Below, in pieces: positions 11,960 to 23,186 of a stretch of 64,000 bases of DNA. Each line of letters begins with the position of its first letter. The stretch's first letter is position 1. The translations under genes and the position numbers were made by a program. This DNA comes from Cheiracanthium punctorium. Its lineage: Eukaryota; Arthropoda; Arachnida; Araneae; Cheiracanthiidae. Under the pieces are notes generated by a model. That model worked only from the letters and a program-made list of their open reading frames with translations. It was not told the DNA's origin and did not search any database. The stretch covers positions 310,001-374,000 of the forward strand of contig JAWZYV010016967.1 of NCBI GenBank assembly GCA_038373885.1, read 5' to 3'.

Positions 11960-12245
11960 ACCCTGTGCTGCGTGACTCGAGATTAAAAATCGCAAGTTCT
12001 TTAGTTCTTGTTTCTCTGACACAGCACTCTTGCACCGACACACGCGCAGATCTCCTGATGAGCAACGTTATCAGGAGCGCGGTTAAAAAAACAGACGCAG
12101 AATACGTTGGACTTCGGAGCTCATCAGTGATAAGTCCACGAGTGAACGTGCGCAGATAAAAGGGAAATAAAAAGCATGTTTTTGTTGCTCCAGTCAATAA
12201 AGATCCTTTTAAAGAATTGTTAATATTGTTGTGCTCTAAGACAAA
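11960..12245 (+). repeat. possible LTR or promoter-bearing repeat (weak)
   Basis: A stretch richer in CpG than its surroundings, with a TATA-like gataaaaggg at 12155 and an AATAAA at 12197, the order expected in an LTR (promoter then poly(A) signal). It contains an internal hairpin, ctcctgat..atcaggag, near 12053-12078. I see no partner LTR and no target duplication, so this is a guess. Open frames on both strands here have no known domain. Confidence 0.25.
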
Positions 12246-12299
12246 GCTGCACGAGGGGCTATTTGCCTTAGGGGTTAGATCGATGGCAGCGCGATGAGG

Positions 12300-12540
12300 C
12301 CCAACCCGTTATCTTTACACACAAAAACTGCCGCCATTACTCCAAAAAGATTAAAAATTTATGTTCAAAAAACGCAATAAAATCCAAATTGTGGGGACAA
12401 TCGGTTTGAAAATTTTCCATAATTTTTAAAAATGTCCATTAAAAAACAAAAAAGCAAAAAACAATCTTCGCTACTTTAAAAATCTGAAAATCCATCCTTT
12501 TCCTGGTTTTTGGATTTTTTTTTTTTTCCATTTTAATTTC
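12300..12540 (-). repeat. diverged copy of the 40-335 / 59.6 kb repeat
   Basis: Shares aaaatctgaaaatccatcc, gaaaattttc and the cgccattact-type start with 59640-59850 in the same orientation, but is more diverged and richer in A tracts. Confidence 0.55.
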
Positions 12541-13980
12541 AGGGAATTGCTTTATTTGGGCAGAATAGTTAACTTAGCATCTACGTCAGTTTTATTTGTA
12601 ACCATGGTATCGAGTAACATGGTACCTTTGTAACCATGGCAGCACTATCTCGAGATGTATATTACTGTAGACGCTTTTTACGGGCACGTTAAATCCGTGG
12701 TTCCAAAAGTCCCCTCAGCATTCACTAGCAGATGCAAGTACAGCAGACTCTCCGAAAAAACACGGTAGATACTTTCCGTCATATAAAATTCCGTGTTGTA
12801 CGGGGGGGGGGGCTGTGCTGCACTTCACCTGGAGAGCGAACTGCGCGGTATAATCGCTGCAAAATTTATTCGCACTCCTTTGAAACACAATATTAATTAC
12901 AGGAGCGTAATAAAATCCTAACATCCGTCTCGTTTTACCATAGAGATATGAATACGAGGAGACGGCATTAGCTATCTGATAGCGAAGCCGAAACTGTAAC
13001 CGATCCGCCATATTGCTTAGACTACATTATGACTGCGTTATTCTATGGTGACAGTTCCAATTTTAAAGAAGTAATTTCGCCAAAGTTAGCACAATGAATA
13101 GTTTCGTATTTGTCATAACTGTAACTTTAAACTGTAGAATGCTAATATTTTGTATGTAGAACTATTGCAACGTATAATTGTGCATCTTTACTTTTTAATC
13201 CGTAAAATGGTGCATCTTTCGCTATACTTAGACCAACACAGTTACTTCATTTCGTCCAATGCTGAAGATAGCTAATGCCATCTCCTTGTATTCATTTCTA
13301 TCTCTATGCATTTTACCATGCTATACGAGTCCCTTTTAAAGTGTTACGCAAAAACGATCGCAATTTTTTCGCTATGTTCTGCGAATCCGTCTTATATGAA
13401 CCCGAGTTATAAGGGAGTTTACTGTATTCATAAGCTCTGCCCCCTCCCTTTTAAACAGGATGCAAGCTGTAGCGGGAAAACTACTGGAAGAACGTATGTA
13501 GCTCTAAACTGCACATTCAGGTACTTGAGCTGTCCTATCCTGGCAAACAAATTAATTTTTCTAGACTGCACCGCTGTGGTGCCGAGTACGGTAAAAGCAG
13601 GGTGTGACTATAACATTTTTGTGCCCAGGGCACTTGTCAAATTTTAAACCCCCCTGTATATAGTTGGCTCGATTATAGTGTCACTGTACATATAGCTTTA
13701 AACTCAATTTTTTTAAGCCTATGTGCATGTGTGTCCAGGGCACGTGCCCCAAGTACCCGCGCGTTAATCAGGGCCTGGGTAAAGGAAGTTGGTGCACCTA
13801 AAACCTGTCGTGGCTTCAATGTCTTCTATACTGGAAAAATATTAATGACAGCATTAAATGAAAGAAAATAAAACAACGAAATAAACTACATATTTAACTA
13901 AAAGAATTTTTAGTGTTCCTTGCGTTCCACGTTGTATTTCTTTTCCTGAAATTTTATCTTGTTTCTTACAGACATATCAA
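12541..13980. other. no gene; short inverted repeat 12930-13000 / 13262-13320
   Basis: The sequence gatagctaatgcc(g/a)tctcc(t)tgtattcat..tctctatg occurs inverted at these two places, so the minus-strand ORF at 12715-13011 and the plus ORF at 13306-13647 overlap the arms of a palindromic repeat and are not credible genes. The rest, including 13650-13980, shows nothing recognisable. Confidence 0.45.
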
Positions 13981-13995
13981 GGTGGTTGGTACAAA

Positions 13996-14407
13996 CTATT
14001 CTTCAACATAAAGTCCATGGGCATCAAACCATCTGCCCCACCTGTATACCAATCTATCGAAACCAGGGTTGAAGAAATCAGGTCCCAAGTCGCCAAGTCC
14101 CGAACGACGTCGTCATGAACTGCGTCATCAGTTTCGAAATGCCGTCTTATACAGATGCTTCTTCAACGGCCCGAAGATATGGAAATCACTGGGTGCAAGA
14201 TCCGGGTTGTAGGGAAGATGTTCCAATACGTTCCATTGGTAGTGCTGTAGCCAAAGAACGTGTAACAGAAGTTGTATTCGGACAGGCATTGTCATGCAAC
14301 AAAGATGACATTTAAACTCGTTGTCGATGAATTTCTCCTGAGGAAATTGTCTTTAACCATAAAAATCGTACTACACTTCGCAATTCAATAGCTGACCACC
14401 TATCCAT
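13996..14407 (-). pseudogene. mariner-family transposase, internally deleted and frameshifted
   Basis: On the minus strand, a start with M-D-R-W-S-A-I-E-L-R-S and E-I-H-R-Q matches the N-terminal helix-turn-helix of mariner transposases. After only about 60 nt it jumps to L-L-H-D-N-A-C-P-N-T (second catalytic Asp region) and L-P-Y-N-P-D-L-A-P-S-D-F-H-I-F-G-P-L (the mariner D34D block). It ends in F-V/F-D-A-H-G-L-Y-V-E-E and a stop at 13996. At least two frame changes occur between these blocks. Full mariner transposases are about 345 aa, so most of the middle, including the first catalytic Asp, is gone. No activity is possible. Confidence 0.82.
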
Positions 14408-14639
14408 ATTTTCTGTCTCAAAATTTGGAGTAATATGGCACTGTTAGTTCCATCTAGTGCCATTTTTAATTGCTGCGATCGTCTGTTGTACCTAGAAATA
14501 AAATTTCACTCTTGAATTTCTTTTGCACGATGTTCAATTTCTGGCGTAAGTGGGTGGGGCTAAGCACGATAGAAAAAATTTACACTACTCCAGATTAATT
14601 AAATTTCCCATTGCAAGAATAATAGATAGCCCTTCTACG

Positions 14640-14740
14640 TGGCAGTGACGTAGCAAGTGGGGGCTTGGTGAGGGCAGTCCACCAAGAGCGCTATTATTTA
14701 TTAGGCTCACTAGACTACGCCCCCCCCCCCACAATTTCAG
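14640..14740. repeat. poly-G/poly-C hAT-like MITE fragment
   Basis: Begins ggcagtgacgtagcaagtggggg and contains a C run before acaatttcag, resembling the CAGTGGCGTAGCC elements elsewhere in the window but without a clear second end or target duplication. Confidence 0.4.
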
Positions 14741-14800
14741 AAACATCAAAGTTTAATTAAAGAAATAAAGAAAGATATTGCAACCCATCTTAAACTTATA

Positions 14801-14840
14801 CATTGGGTTGGCAAAAAAGTAAATTCGTTTTCTTACATAA
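14801..14840 (+). repeat. mariner-type terminal inverted repeat, orphan
   Basis: TA followed by cattgggttggcaaaaaagt, the well-known end motif of mariner elements of the cecropia/Hsmar1-like type. I could not find the opposite end within the next few kb, so this is probably a relic of one terminus. Confidence 0.6.
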
Positions 14841-15260
14841 AATTCAAACAAACAAATTTCCGACAAGTTTTTAGTTGCAGACAAGTTGCGCCTAAATAGA
14901 GGCTTCATATTTGTTACATTTTAAGTAAGAATTTTACTGGTGTGGTGTAACCACCGTAGCTTGTATCCATGTGACATTGTGCTTGCGGGTGAATTCCGAG
15001 CTCCTAGGATTATGAGTTGTGATCGCGCTTCAAATTATACTTCGGAGGATGGCAATATGTTTGCTTTTCTGTAGTTCGATGTTTAATCCGCTATTCCAGG
15101 CATTTTGAGATTTTACGTGAGCTCTGTAAACTAAAATATGTTTTACGTCCAGTAAAGTATTTTGTGTGTGATTGTATGCAATAAAGTGTTTGTCTCTCTA
15201 GGTTGTAATTAATTGAGAAAAGGCCTAGAGTTACACGGGTGTATATATATATATATATAT

Positions 15261-16359
15261 TGTTCCAAAAATACTCTGCTAGTTTCCGGGGTTCGTCGTT
15301 CTAAAGTCCAGTTGGTGTAGAAAATTCTAGTAAAAAGTCCACTGGTCAGGATGGAACACAACTTTATTGCTTCTAGAATTTAGTTGAACAATCAGCTGTA
15401 CACAGGGGCGTAGCCAGAAATGTTTCATGGGGTGGGGGGGGGTTACGACTACTGCAACTCACATATATGCATACATGTGTGTGATAAGGGAGTGAAGAAT
15501 ATACATTTTGTATGGCAAAAAATTCCTCATGGGGGGGGGTTATGACCTGATTAACCGCGCCCCCTTGGCTACGCCCCTGGCTGTACACAATTCACAAGCA
15601 CAATCAATCAGTAGTGTGCTTTTAACAGTCCGCTTAGATCAGAAGCTCTCACAAATGCGTAATTCTCACACAAAATAAAACACTTCCACAGGTAAAATTC
15701 AGTGGAAATACACGAGGGATAACACTAACACTCCCTCAAGACTCAACAGTGAAGAATTTACATACAGCACTTTAAAACAGCTTCGAAAACAAGAGCGAAA
15801 CACCGCTTCTAGCACAGACCGAAGCAAGCGTACTGAGAGAGCTCCACTCACACACACTTGATGGGAGCAAACTCATACTGAACTGGGGCTTTTGAGGCGC
15901 CTCTATTTATAGCCGACGCAGAAGGAACAAGAAGCTTCCAGAAAAGTCAATTTCACGAAGATTCCGCATAAGGCGGGAATTTCGATTACGTCATAGAAGA
16001 GAAATGTTAGGTTAGTATGTGATTTTAATGCAGAAAAAGCAGCTTTACAGGCCCCATAGGGAAAATCGCGCCAAATGACCAAAGTTTCGCCAAGCTTGGC
16101 GACTTATGGCGAAATATCAAGTTTGGCACCAAAAATAAGTCCCCAAAAGTGAAGTCACCGAAGTCCTAGGACGGATATTTCCCGAGATTTCTAGAAACCC
16201 ATAGAAAAACAAGGGGAGAACCGAAACCTCTGTATCTCCGGTTCTAGTGGACCGATTTTGATGCAACAAAAAGCAAAATTTATCTATTTGAAGAGAAGAA
16301 TACGAATTTTAAACTATTTTAAGCCCCAGAGCAGCGGGCTGCCCCGAAAATTCGTAACA
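15261..16359 (-). mobile_element. solo LTR of an LTR retrotransposon (with a nested MITE)
   Basis: Read on the minus strand it starts TGTTACGAATTTTCGGGGC and ends TTTTTGGAACA, the TG...CA form of an LTR. It is flanked by a short direct repeat ATAT (15257-15260 and 16360-16363), although the left copy lies in an AT dinucleotide run and is weak on its own. A TATA box (GGCTATAAATAG, rc of 15901-15915) lies mid-LTR, where a U3/R promoter should be. No gag-pol sequence is attached, so it is a solo LTR left by recombination. Length without the 185-bp insert and duplication at 15395-15579 is about 914 bp. The ORF at 15373-15588 is the insert's G/C tract. Confidence 0.75.
15403..15579. mobile_element. 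hAT-type G-tract MITE in the LTR
   Basis: Ends CAGGGGCGTAGCC / GGCTACGCCCCTG, flanked by the 8-bp duplication GCTGTACA (15395-15402 and 15580-15587). It has a G run near each end and the shared middle ataagggagtgaagaatata also found at 53.7 kb and 44.6 kb. An 8-bp duplication is typical of hAT-superfamily transposition. It landed in the solo LTR, so it is younger. Confidence 0.88.
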
Positions 16360-16969
16360 ATATTAATCGTCCATGAAAGATGACCACAATCTCCCCTTTT
16401 TTCACATCTATCCTCCTCGGAGGATGATGCTCAAAATGCCCCGAAAGGAATTTTTAAGTATTCGTGAGTGTTCTATTTTACAGCAAGAATTTACGGATAT
16501 GTCTTTTTTTTTTCTTGGATATCTTTGATATCACACGGAATATGTGAAAAGAAAGTTTCGCCCCCTCCTCCCCCCTAAGAGTTTGGAATTTTGGAAAATT
16601 CTCTCTAATCTATCACCTATATTAAAGAACACACGCACGTGCCAAATTTCTTATTATTGTCTTCAGTAGTTTTGGCCCAGTGAAATCTGGACATACGGAA
16701 AAACGAAATTACTTTTGCAAAACAGTAAACAGGCTTTTTCTCATAAACATGAAAGATGCTTAGAAAAATTACACTTTATATGTTTTTAATATTTTAATTA
16801 CTTCAAACTATAGAAATAGTTAATAGCGGATTGTCTGACTAAACAAGCAGTCCCAAAATTAGCAAACACACTATATAGATCTCTTAATTCACCACCAACT
16901 ATTCAATATAAAATAACAACTAAAAGTATCTTTGTTGAAAATTTGGCATAGGAGAAATGACAAAATAGC

Positions 16970-17557
16970 TCTTAACCAGGCCGATATACATTTTGGGGAC
17001 AATTTGAAAAACGTCTTGAAATTGGGGACTATCCCCGGAAAATGGCGCCGTTCGGTCACCTTACTCTAGAACCTTCTCCGGTGTTAGGCGCAAACTATAA
17101 AAGCAGAGCATTGCCCGAGCAGAATCAGTTTATTTCTGTCTAATAATAGAGAATAGATGTCCTTGAGACATCATAATCTAATCGCTCTGTTTCGGTGCTT
17201 ATAGAAGCAACATTTTGCTTGTTTTTGCTGGCTTATGAGTACTGCGTGTGAATTCCTCATGGCTGAGTCTTGAGGGACTGTTTACGATTTCCCTCGTTAA
17301 GTTTCTATTGAATTTTTGCCTGTGGCAGTGTTTTATTTTGTGTGAGAAATACAGCATCTGTGAAAGCTGAGTGGACTGTTATAAGCAAGTTACTGGCCGT
17401 TAGTGCCTGAGAATTTTGTACAGCTGCTTGTTCGACGAAGCTCTAGAAAAAAAAAGTTTGTGTTCCATCCTGAGAAGTAGAACTTTAACTAAAACCTTCT
17501 ACATATATTGAACTTTAGAACGACGAACACAGAAATTAAGCAGAGTTTTCTGCAACA
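16970..17557 (+). mobile_element. LTR-like block, inverted relative of the 15.3-16.4 kb LTR
   Basis: The downstream half (from about 17230) resembles the reverse complement of 15270-15880: acaaaataaaacact, ggatggaacacaa, agctgtaca and the terminus gaacgacgaac..cagag..aaca. A TATA box (TATAAAAG) is at 17096-17103. The upstream half is different, so it belongs to a related but distinct LTR. Its 5' boundary is uncertain; a possible 5-bp repeat AGTTT (16668 and 17558) would put it at 16673. There is no internal retrovirus-like coding region between the two LTRs, and opposite orientation rules out a single element. Confidence 0.55.
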
Positions 17558-18233
17558 AGTTTGTTCCTTTCATTTATTGTATTTTTATATCCACAAAATT
17601 TTACTGTAAGAGTTCATGTATTCTTTCTATTTATTTATGTAATTGTATTTTCAAAATTTTGTTACTGTAGACTTTGGAATTTTATAATAAATGATTCTGC
17701 CGGGTCATACAAAGCTCAAAACCATAAAGCTGAGTTGGCTCTGCAGGATGAAAAGCGAAAAGAAATAGTTAATATTCCGATGAAAAATTTTGAAATATGA
17801 ATTTTTAAATATAGTGGAATCTTGACTTACGCGATGAATGCGTACCAAGACCCCCCTCGCGTAAGTGAAAATTTCGCGTTGTGAGATAGGGCAAACAGTA
17901 AAATTTCTCGGGAGCGACCTCCCCCCCCCCCTTCCTCGAAAAATTGGTCGTTAAAAGAGTTAGTCGCTCAAAGAAGCATAAACATTTGATAGACAAGAAA
18001 AACACGCTTAAAAAATTGTTTGTTTTGTTATTTATGAAACTGTATACTAATACATAAGTAATTATAAGAACATATTTTTAAACTACAAAATTTAATAAAT
18101 TGAACTTTTGAAACACACACACACACGCAGCTACTTTAGACATCTATAAACACACCTCAAACCGGTTTAAAACGATTTTAAACCATTCCCTACCTATATA
18201 TCACCATGTCTTACATAAAATAATAGTAATAGT
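17558..18233. other. no gene; pogo-like fragment near 17812
   Basis: T-rich DNA to 17800. At 17812-17880, tagtggaatcttgacttacg with an inverted match aagacccccctcgcgtaagt suggests a pogo/Tigger-type or other MITE fragment. A short CA run is at 18110-18126. ORFs at 17561-17800 and 17805-18005 have no motif. Confidence 0.4.
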
Positions 18234-18599
18234 GTGCGGCACAGCTAGCTGCGTCAAAAAAAGGGTCTCTATAAGATCTGTGGCAAGCGATGAACGTTTC
18301 GATCGTCTGCCATCTTGCTGGCAGTTAAGTCGAGCGATGGCAACGGCTGCCCTTCTTTCAGCATTGGGCAATCTATCCAGCTGTTCTCGCATTCTTCCAC
18401 TTTTCAGCAGATGTCAGTGCTGTTAAAAATAATCGTGACCATTTTTTATGAGAAATGAGTGCTAAAAAGTAAAGTATTCTCGTGGAGCTATGTCACCCGG
18501 AACTATTTTTATAGAAATCAAATCTATTCTTCGTGACTGGCAACAGTCAAAACGTCAGAGTTTGGTGTTCCCAGAGCGGGAACACTGCGCGTTAAAGGG
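18234..18599 (+). mobile_element. TTAA foldback MITE, copy C (right half)
   Basis: Begins exactly at the palindrome axis (gtgcggcacagctagctgcgtc) and runs through the right arm, body and hairpin end gcgggaacactgcgcgttaaaggg, then TTAA at 18600-18603. The whole left arm is missing. Confidence 0.85.
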
Positions 18600-18775
18600 T
18601 TAAAAGAAAACAATGATGTTAAAACACTCGAAAAAATTAATAATGCTTCTTCGCCCAGTGCACCATGGACTGACTTTAAGAATAAAGCTGTATGTCTCGT
18701 GCAACTTTTAGAAAAAACTCATAAGCACACATGTGTGTTCGGAAAGTCGAGTGGAGTAACTCCAGATTTTTTTTT

Positions 18776-19350
18776 TTTTTTTTTTTTGTGTTTGTGTGGG
18801 TTTGAGCCCCGGAGCACCCACAAAATCGGCGCCCTACGTTCCTCCTGTAGTACAACTGAGAGGATCGCCCGGCCCTGGACATTTCTCCATTTCTGTGATG
18901 AATCCGAAAAACTCCCTCCGCCAGTTGCAAATGCAAATAAAGAAACAACACCACTTTCTGGCAAAAACCTTTCCCTGCAACGCAAGTCCCGACGCTACTC
19001 TATGACTCACAGCTGCTGGTCGACGAGTCAGATTGGAATGGAGTTGCGGGCGAGAAGGAGAAAAAAAAAGAAAAAGCCGAACGAAAAGAACAAAATCGCT
19101 GCCCATGTCTGCCCCTAGATGGCGCTACCGGGTCGGGCAGCAAGGCGGAAGTCCTGTCGTGTTCTCGTCACGCATTTTGTGTTCGGAAAAGCCGGCTTTT
19201 TCGACAGCAGCAAGAGGGGGAAAACTTCGCGATATTTCCTCCTTCTTTTCGGGCGAGGCGAAGGGTAGGTTATTTCGCTGCGCGAGTTTGGAAGATACTA
19301 GAAAAGGGAAAGTGCTTTTTAGAGCGTAGGAGAGAAAAGAGAGAGGCCCT
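18776..19350. promoter_or_regulatory. GC-rich, CpG-containing block, candidate promoter/first exon or old element
   Basis: Between AT-rich flanks, this stretch has many CpG dinucleotides (for example gatcgcccgg, tcggcgcc, gctaccgggtcgggc, cgggcgaggcg). It follows a T tract. Several overlapping open frames exist on both strands, which is expected from GC richness rather than coding. I see no TATA box or clear splice donor. It could be a CpG-rich promoter of an unrepresented gene or a piece of an unrecognised element. Confidence 0.3.
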
Positions 19351-20509
19351 GTGATGTGTGTGTTTTAGCTTCATGAATGGGCAGCACGTTCCCAGTCCAG
19401 CATCTTGTTAAAGGCTGTTCTCATTCGCACGAAACATAAACGCGTGGCGTTTTTGATTAGGTCTTTGCAGTAAGTTAATTGCGCCTGAATATGGAAAAGA
19501 TACACACTGTTTCTTTGCATGGCCAGAAATAGGAAAAAACCAAAAAGATAAATTATGCCGAACGCATCGATTATAAAACACTTTCCAACCAGGGCCCCGA
19601 TCATCACAGTAATCTGCCCTGAACAAATGCAAATTTGTGGACCTTTGCACTAATCAGATATTACATATTAAGCATGTAGGCTGTTTGGGGCACGTAAAAC
19701 TACAGAAATATACTGCAAGTTTAAATACTAAATACATTGCTTTTTTTAAAGTTTCGCCAAATTAGATTTTACCGGACGCCATTAAGAAATGCAATTGCCA
19801 ATATTTTCGCCAAATCGTATTTTCTTTCGCCAAACTAATTTTACTATCGCAATTTGCAACGTTGGCGATCGACAGCGCGACCCCCGCATTGCGATAAAGA
19901 ATATGAAAGGATTTTTGTGTGCATGAATAACAAGTATTTCCACAAATAATGAATATAACTATACACTTAGTGCATAAAAAGCTTCTTTTAAATGAAAAGA
20001 ATTGCAAAACATCGTACGTATCTTAAAACTGATGGTATATTTTTTATAATAAAATTTATATACAAGAAGGGGCTGGGATGTCGGCTCACGGGTTTTGACC
20101 AAATGCTTGTGGATTTCAGAAATCAATAGGAAATACCAGAGAATTAGCTTCAAACTCTTGAGAATGTTTGAAAAAAATATCAATTAAATTTTTATACAAC
20201 ATTTTTAAAATAATTTATTTTTTTAAATAAATAAACATTTGTCGAAAAACAAAAATTTTTGGTCCTTGTGACCTTTGGTGGGCCCAGGGCAAGTACCCCG
20301 ATTGCCCTGCCAATAAGCAGAATCTGTTTCCAACACAATATTTTTGTTCCAAATTCAGCGATGCATTTTACTTAAATGAGGCGAGATTTTGAAGATAATC
20401 TTAAAAAAAATAAACTGTATGTAACTGTAAATGTAATTTTGAGAGACCATGTACAAGAACTTTAAAAGTTTTTTCCATCTTTTAACAACAAGGAGTAAGC
20501 TGTTATAAA
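19351..20509. other. no recognised gene
   Basis: A segment at 19540-19600 (aattatgccgaacgcatcgattataaa) resembles 61790-61835 (gattatgtccaacgcacgaattataaa), suggesting a weak dispersed repeat. A clipped end tgggcccagggcaagtacc near 20280 resembles other GGGCCC MITE ends. Nothing else is supported. Confidence 0.4.
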
Positions 20510-20900
20510 CATTTTTATACTTATTATAGTGTACTCTAATGCATTGGAAATCTTTTGAGTGCTCCTGTAGAAGAACTATAAATGAATTATTTTTGATGGA
20601 CATCTTTATCTTGTAATCCTTAATAATTTTTATCAATTTTGTCTTATTTGAATTACCCAAATATCTCTAAATTGCACTTTAAAGAAAGACTGCCCATGGA
20701 CGGTAATGCATTGGAACTCTTTTGAGTACTTTTGCAAAAGATTTATAAATGCTACAAACACCACTTTCAATAGGATACGTGGAATTTCTTAATAATCGAT
20801 GTATATTGATTGATTGTATATTGAGGCAGTTAGAGCACAGACGGACAGACGAATCGAAATCATGAACACTTTTTAACCTTGTTGGAACGTGTTTAAAAAA
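20510..20900 (-). repeat. GGACGGACAGAC repeat, two-monomer copy
   Basis: Two monomers offset by about 165 bp (aatgcattggaa at about 20540 and 20705) and the tail gagcacagacggacagacg..aacctt, as at 360-612 and 5590-6103. The ORFs at 20355-20660 and 20679-20909 are read-through. Confidence 0.65.
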
Positions 20901-20994
20901 ACTACACAAAGGCGGATCCAGAAATTATTTTTAGGGGGTGGAGGAGGCCACAAAGCTTGATATACCAATCCACAATTTCATGATAACTCATTTC

Positions 20995-21376
20995 AGAGCC
21001 GGCCTGAGACATGTGCGATGTGTGGAGACGTTCCGAAATGGGCGCCACAATTTGAAAAACTTTAAAAAATAATTTGGTAAATTCTTACATTTTTATGCAA
21101 TTTGATTGCAAATTGCCATCTGAATATATATTGCCATCTGAATATACATGGAATTCAGTAATTATCTGAATATAATTCCATGCCATGCCGTCCCATTTTT
21201 GGCTAAAATTTTCCAATTTGTCACCTTAATAAGTTCCATTTTTAGACAGTCAAGTCAATCTCCCCAAAAAAGAGGAAGTTTTGGTCTTCCTCTTTTTTGG
21301 GTGCCAAATAATTTTCGGGAAAATGATATTTTGGGTGGCTGGACCGCCATCCAATCTTATTAGACTTTCAGGCCGG
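20995..21376. repeat. candidate MITE with GCCGGCCTGA ends
   Basis: gagccggcctgagac at the left and tttcaggccggtgtc at the right form short inverted ends around about 380 bp. I could not confirm a target duplication. Inside lies a 16-bp perfect hairpin at 21263-21301. Confidence 0.4.
21263..21301. repeat. perfect 16-bp hairpin, 7-nt loop
   Basis: CCCAAAAAAGAGGAAG is followed by ttttggt and the exact reverse complement. It is within the candidate MITE and not next to a gene, so I do not call it a terminator. Confidence 0.7.
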
Positions 21377-22458
21377 TGTCAGCATCAGTGTGACAGCTTT
21401 TTGCGTTTCTTTAAAAGAAAATTTAAAAAGCGCTTTTAAATTGTTAACTAATATTTTCACTGTTTGTTACTCTCTCTACTGTTATCAGATGACATCTATA
21501 GTTTAAAATCGCTCTATTTCGAGAAAAATAAAAAAAATAATGAACAAAAGTGCTTAAAAATATATCGTAAAAGGTTACCTGCTGTAACTGACTCTAATCT
21601 TGAAAGGATTAGGTGCCCTATCCACTTAATCCTTAGTATTGCTATTAATTCAATGATATCTGACTCTTTAAATAGTTTGTGAATTTCCGAGGTGTTTTTT
21701 TTCCCGCAATATCACATTTAACGCCACCAAATACGCTTCTTAAAATTATTTTACGTAGAAAAAGTCTCTTCATTTTATTTAATTAATTAATTAATTTTAT
21801 TTTATTCATTTATTTATTTTCCAGTCATTGGCCAATTTTTTGGTTGTGTATGTAAAAATGGACCCAATGAAAGTTTTGTCAAGACTAGAACGCATAAAAA
21901 GTTACTTCCTAAAAGTAACTTTTTATGTGTGCTTTTTTCACAAAGTTTTTATTTATTTTATAATTTAGCACTAGTATTTTTAGTGGGTTTTTCTTTTTTT
22001 TTTTTTTCGTAATGAATAGAACGGTTTTACTGCTGGTGAATTTCGATTTTAAATATTTTGCTATGCCAAATAAACATCTGATAGCAGATGTGACTCTTTT
22101 ACAAACCTCTGACATTATGTCATTCCTTGTATGCTATTCAGTGTCTAAATATTTGACGTCACTGACAGTTACAAAGCTGTATTCTTCTATTTCAAAATTA
22201 GAAATTTTCATTTCATTTGTTAAATACAAACTTTGCTTCTGACGTTTTCTCCTGCACCCCTGCCAAAATCTGAGGTTTTATTGAAAAAAAAAAAAACGGG
22301 TAATAATTTTTTGATTCAAAGTTAAAATTGCTTGTTGAGTCCCCCAATGATCGTGCCAATTATTCTGGACTTTTGACACCACTCTTAGGCCAATTCTGCA
22401 CCTACGAGAACGTTCTCTCTTCTTCCCGCTTGCCAGTCTTGATGCGAAAATTGCCGTT
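21377..22458. other. AT-rich, no gene; hairpin at 21893-21928
   Basis: CATAAAAAGTTACTT and its reverse complement flank a 5-nt loop at 21893-21928. The remainder is AT-rich with AATT runs at 21778-21812; frames on both strands lack motifs. Confidence 0.45.
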
Positions 22459-22466
22459 CTTTAAAC

Positions 22467-23125
22467 CGGTAGTTCCTAACCTATGGGGTGCATAAAGTTT
22501 GCAAGGGAGGAAGGGAGGGGGGGGGACAGAACGATTGTTAAAAGGCTTTTTTTAAGGGGGGGAGATGCCGATAAACTGCCAAGTCAAATATCGGTCTTTA
22601 CCAACTTACTTATTTTTTTATCAATTATATTACTAACTTTTTATTTTTGCCAATTGGATTTGCGTAATTTTGCCAATTGTACCACAAACAGAAAGCAAAT
22701 TATCGTTTCCGTTAAAATTTTTTCACCAATTTTGCCAACTAGGTATCTAAATTTTGCCAAGTTTAATAGAATTTTGCGAATGTTAGGGGGGTGAGACTCC
22801 CAATAACCCCCCCCCCTTTAGCGCAAGCGCCCTGGGAGGGAGGGGGGAGTTAGCGAGACAAACAAGCAAAGAGCAAATGATAATGTATGTTTTAAAAAAT
22901 CGTCTTATTCGTTCTTATTTGTACTTCAAAGTATATCTATTTTTGCTTAAAATGTCTAATCAAAGTTTACCGATAAAATGATTTTGTAGAAAAAGGGACT
23001 CAATGCTCATTGTGAATCAATAATTTTTTTTTTTTAATGTATGCTAAGAAATGCAAGGAGGGGAGGCCCTATCGTCAGTTATCTTTTGCTGGGGGAGCAC
23101 AATGGTAAAAGGTTGGGAACCACTG
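22467..23125. mobile_element. hAT-type MITE with GGTTCCCAACC ends
   Basis: Ends cggtagttcctaacc / ggttgggaaccactg match the common CAGTGGTTCCCAACC terminus of hAT elements. Flanks ctttaaac (22459-22466) and ctctaagc (23126-23133) agree at six of eight positions, as expected of an aged 8-bp duplication. It contains G and C tracts but no transposase motifs. Confidence 0.7.
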
Positions 23126-23186
23126 CTCTAAGCGCTGAAACTACTCACAAAACCCTCTTCCACTAATAGCGGCCTCACCAAAAGTA

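Noticed and set aside
12715..13011. 98-codon minus-strand ORF starting M-A-D-R-L-Q-F
   Set aside because: Part of it recurs inverted at 13262-13320, so it lies in a repeat; no known domain.
16673..17557. Extending the right LTR to 16673 using AGTTT as a 5-bp duplication
   Set aside because: Five bases match easily by chance, and the proposed 5' end does not resemble the TGTTACGAA start of the related LTR.
18699..19329. Overlapping ORFs on both strands, some over 90 codons
   Set aside because: They arise from the GC-rich block and adjacent A/T tracts; opposite-strand frames are equally long and none has a domain or splice context.
21263..21301. Hairpin as a transcription terminator
   Set aside because: No adjacent gene, and intrinsic hairpin terminators are not expected in this eukaryotic context.
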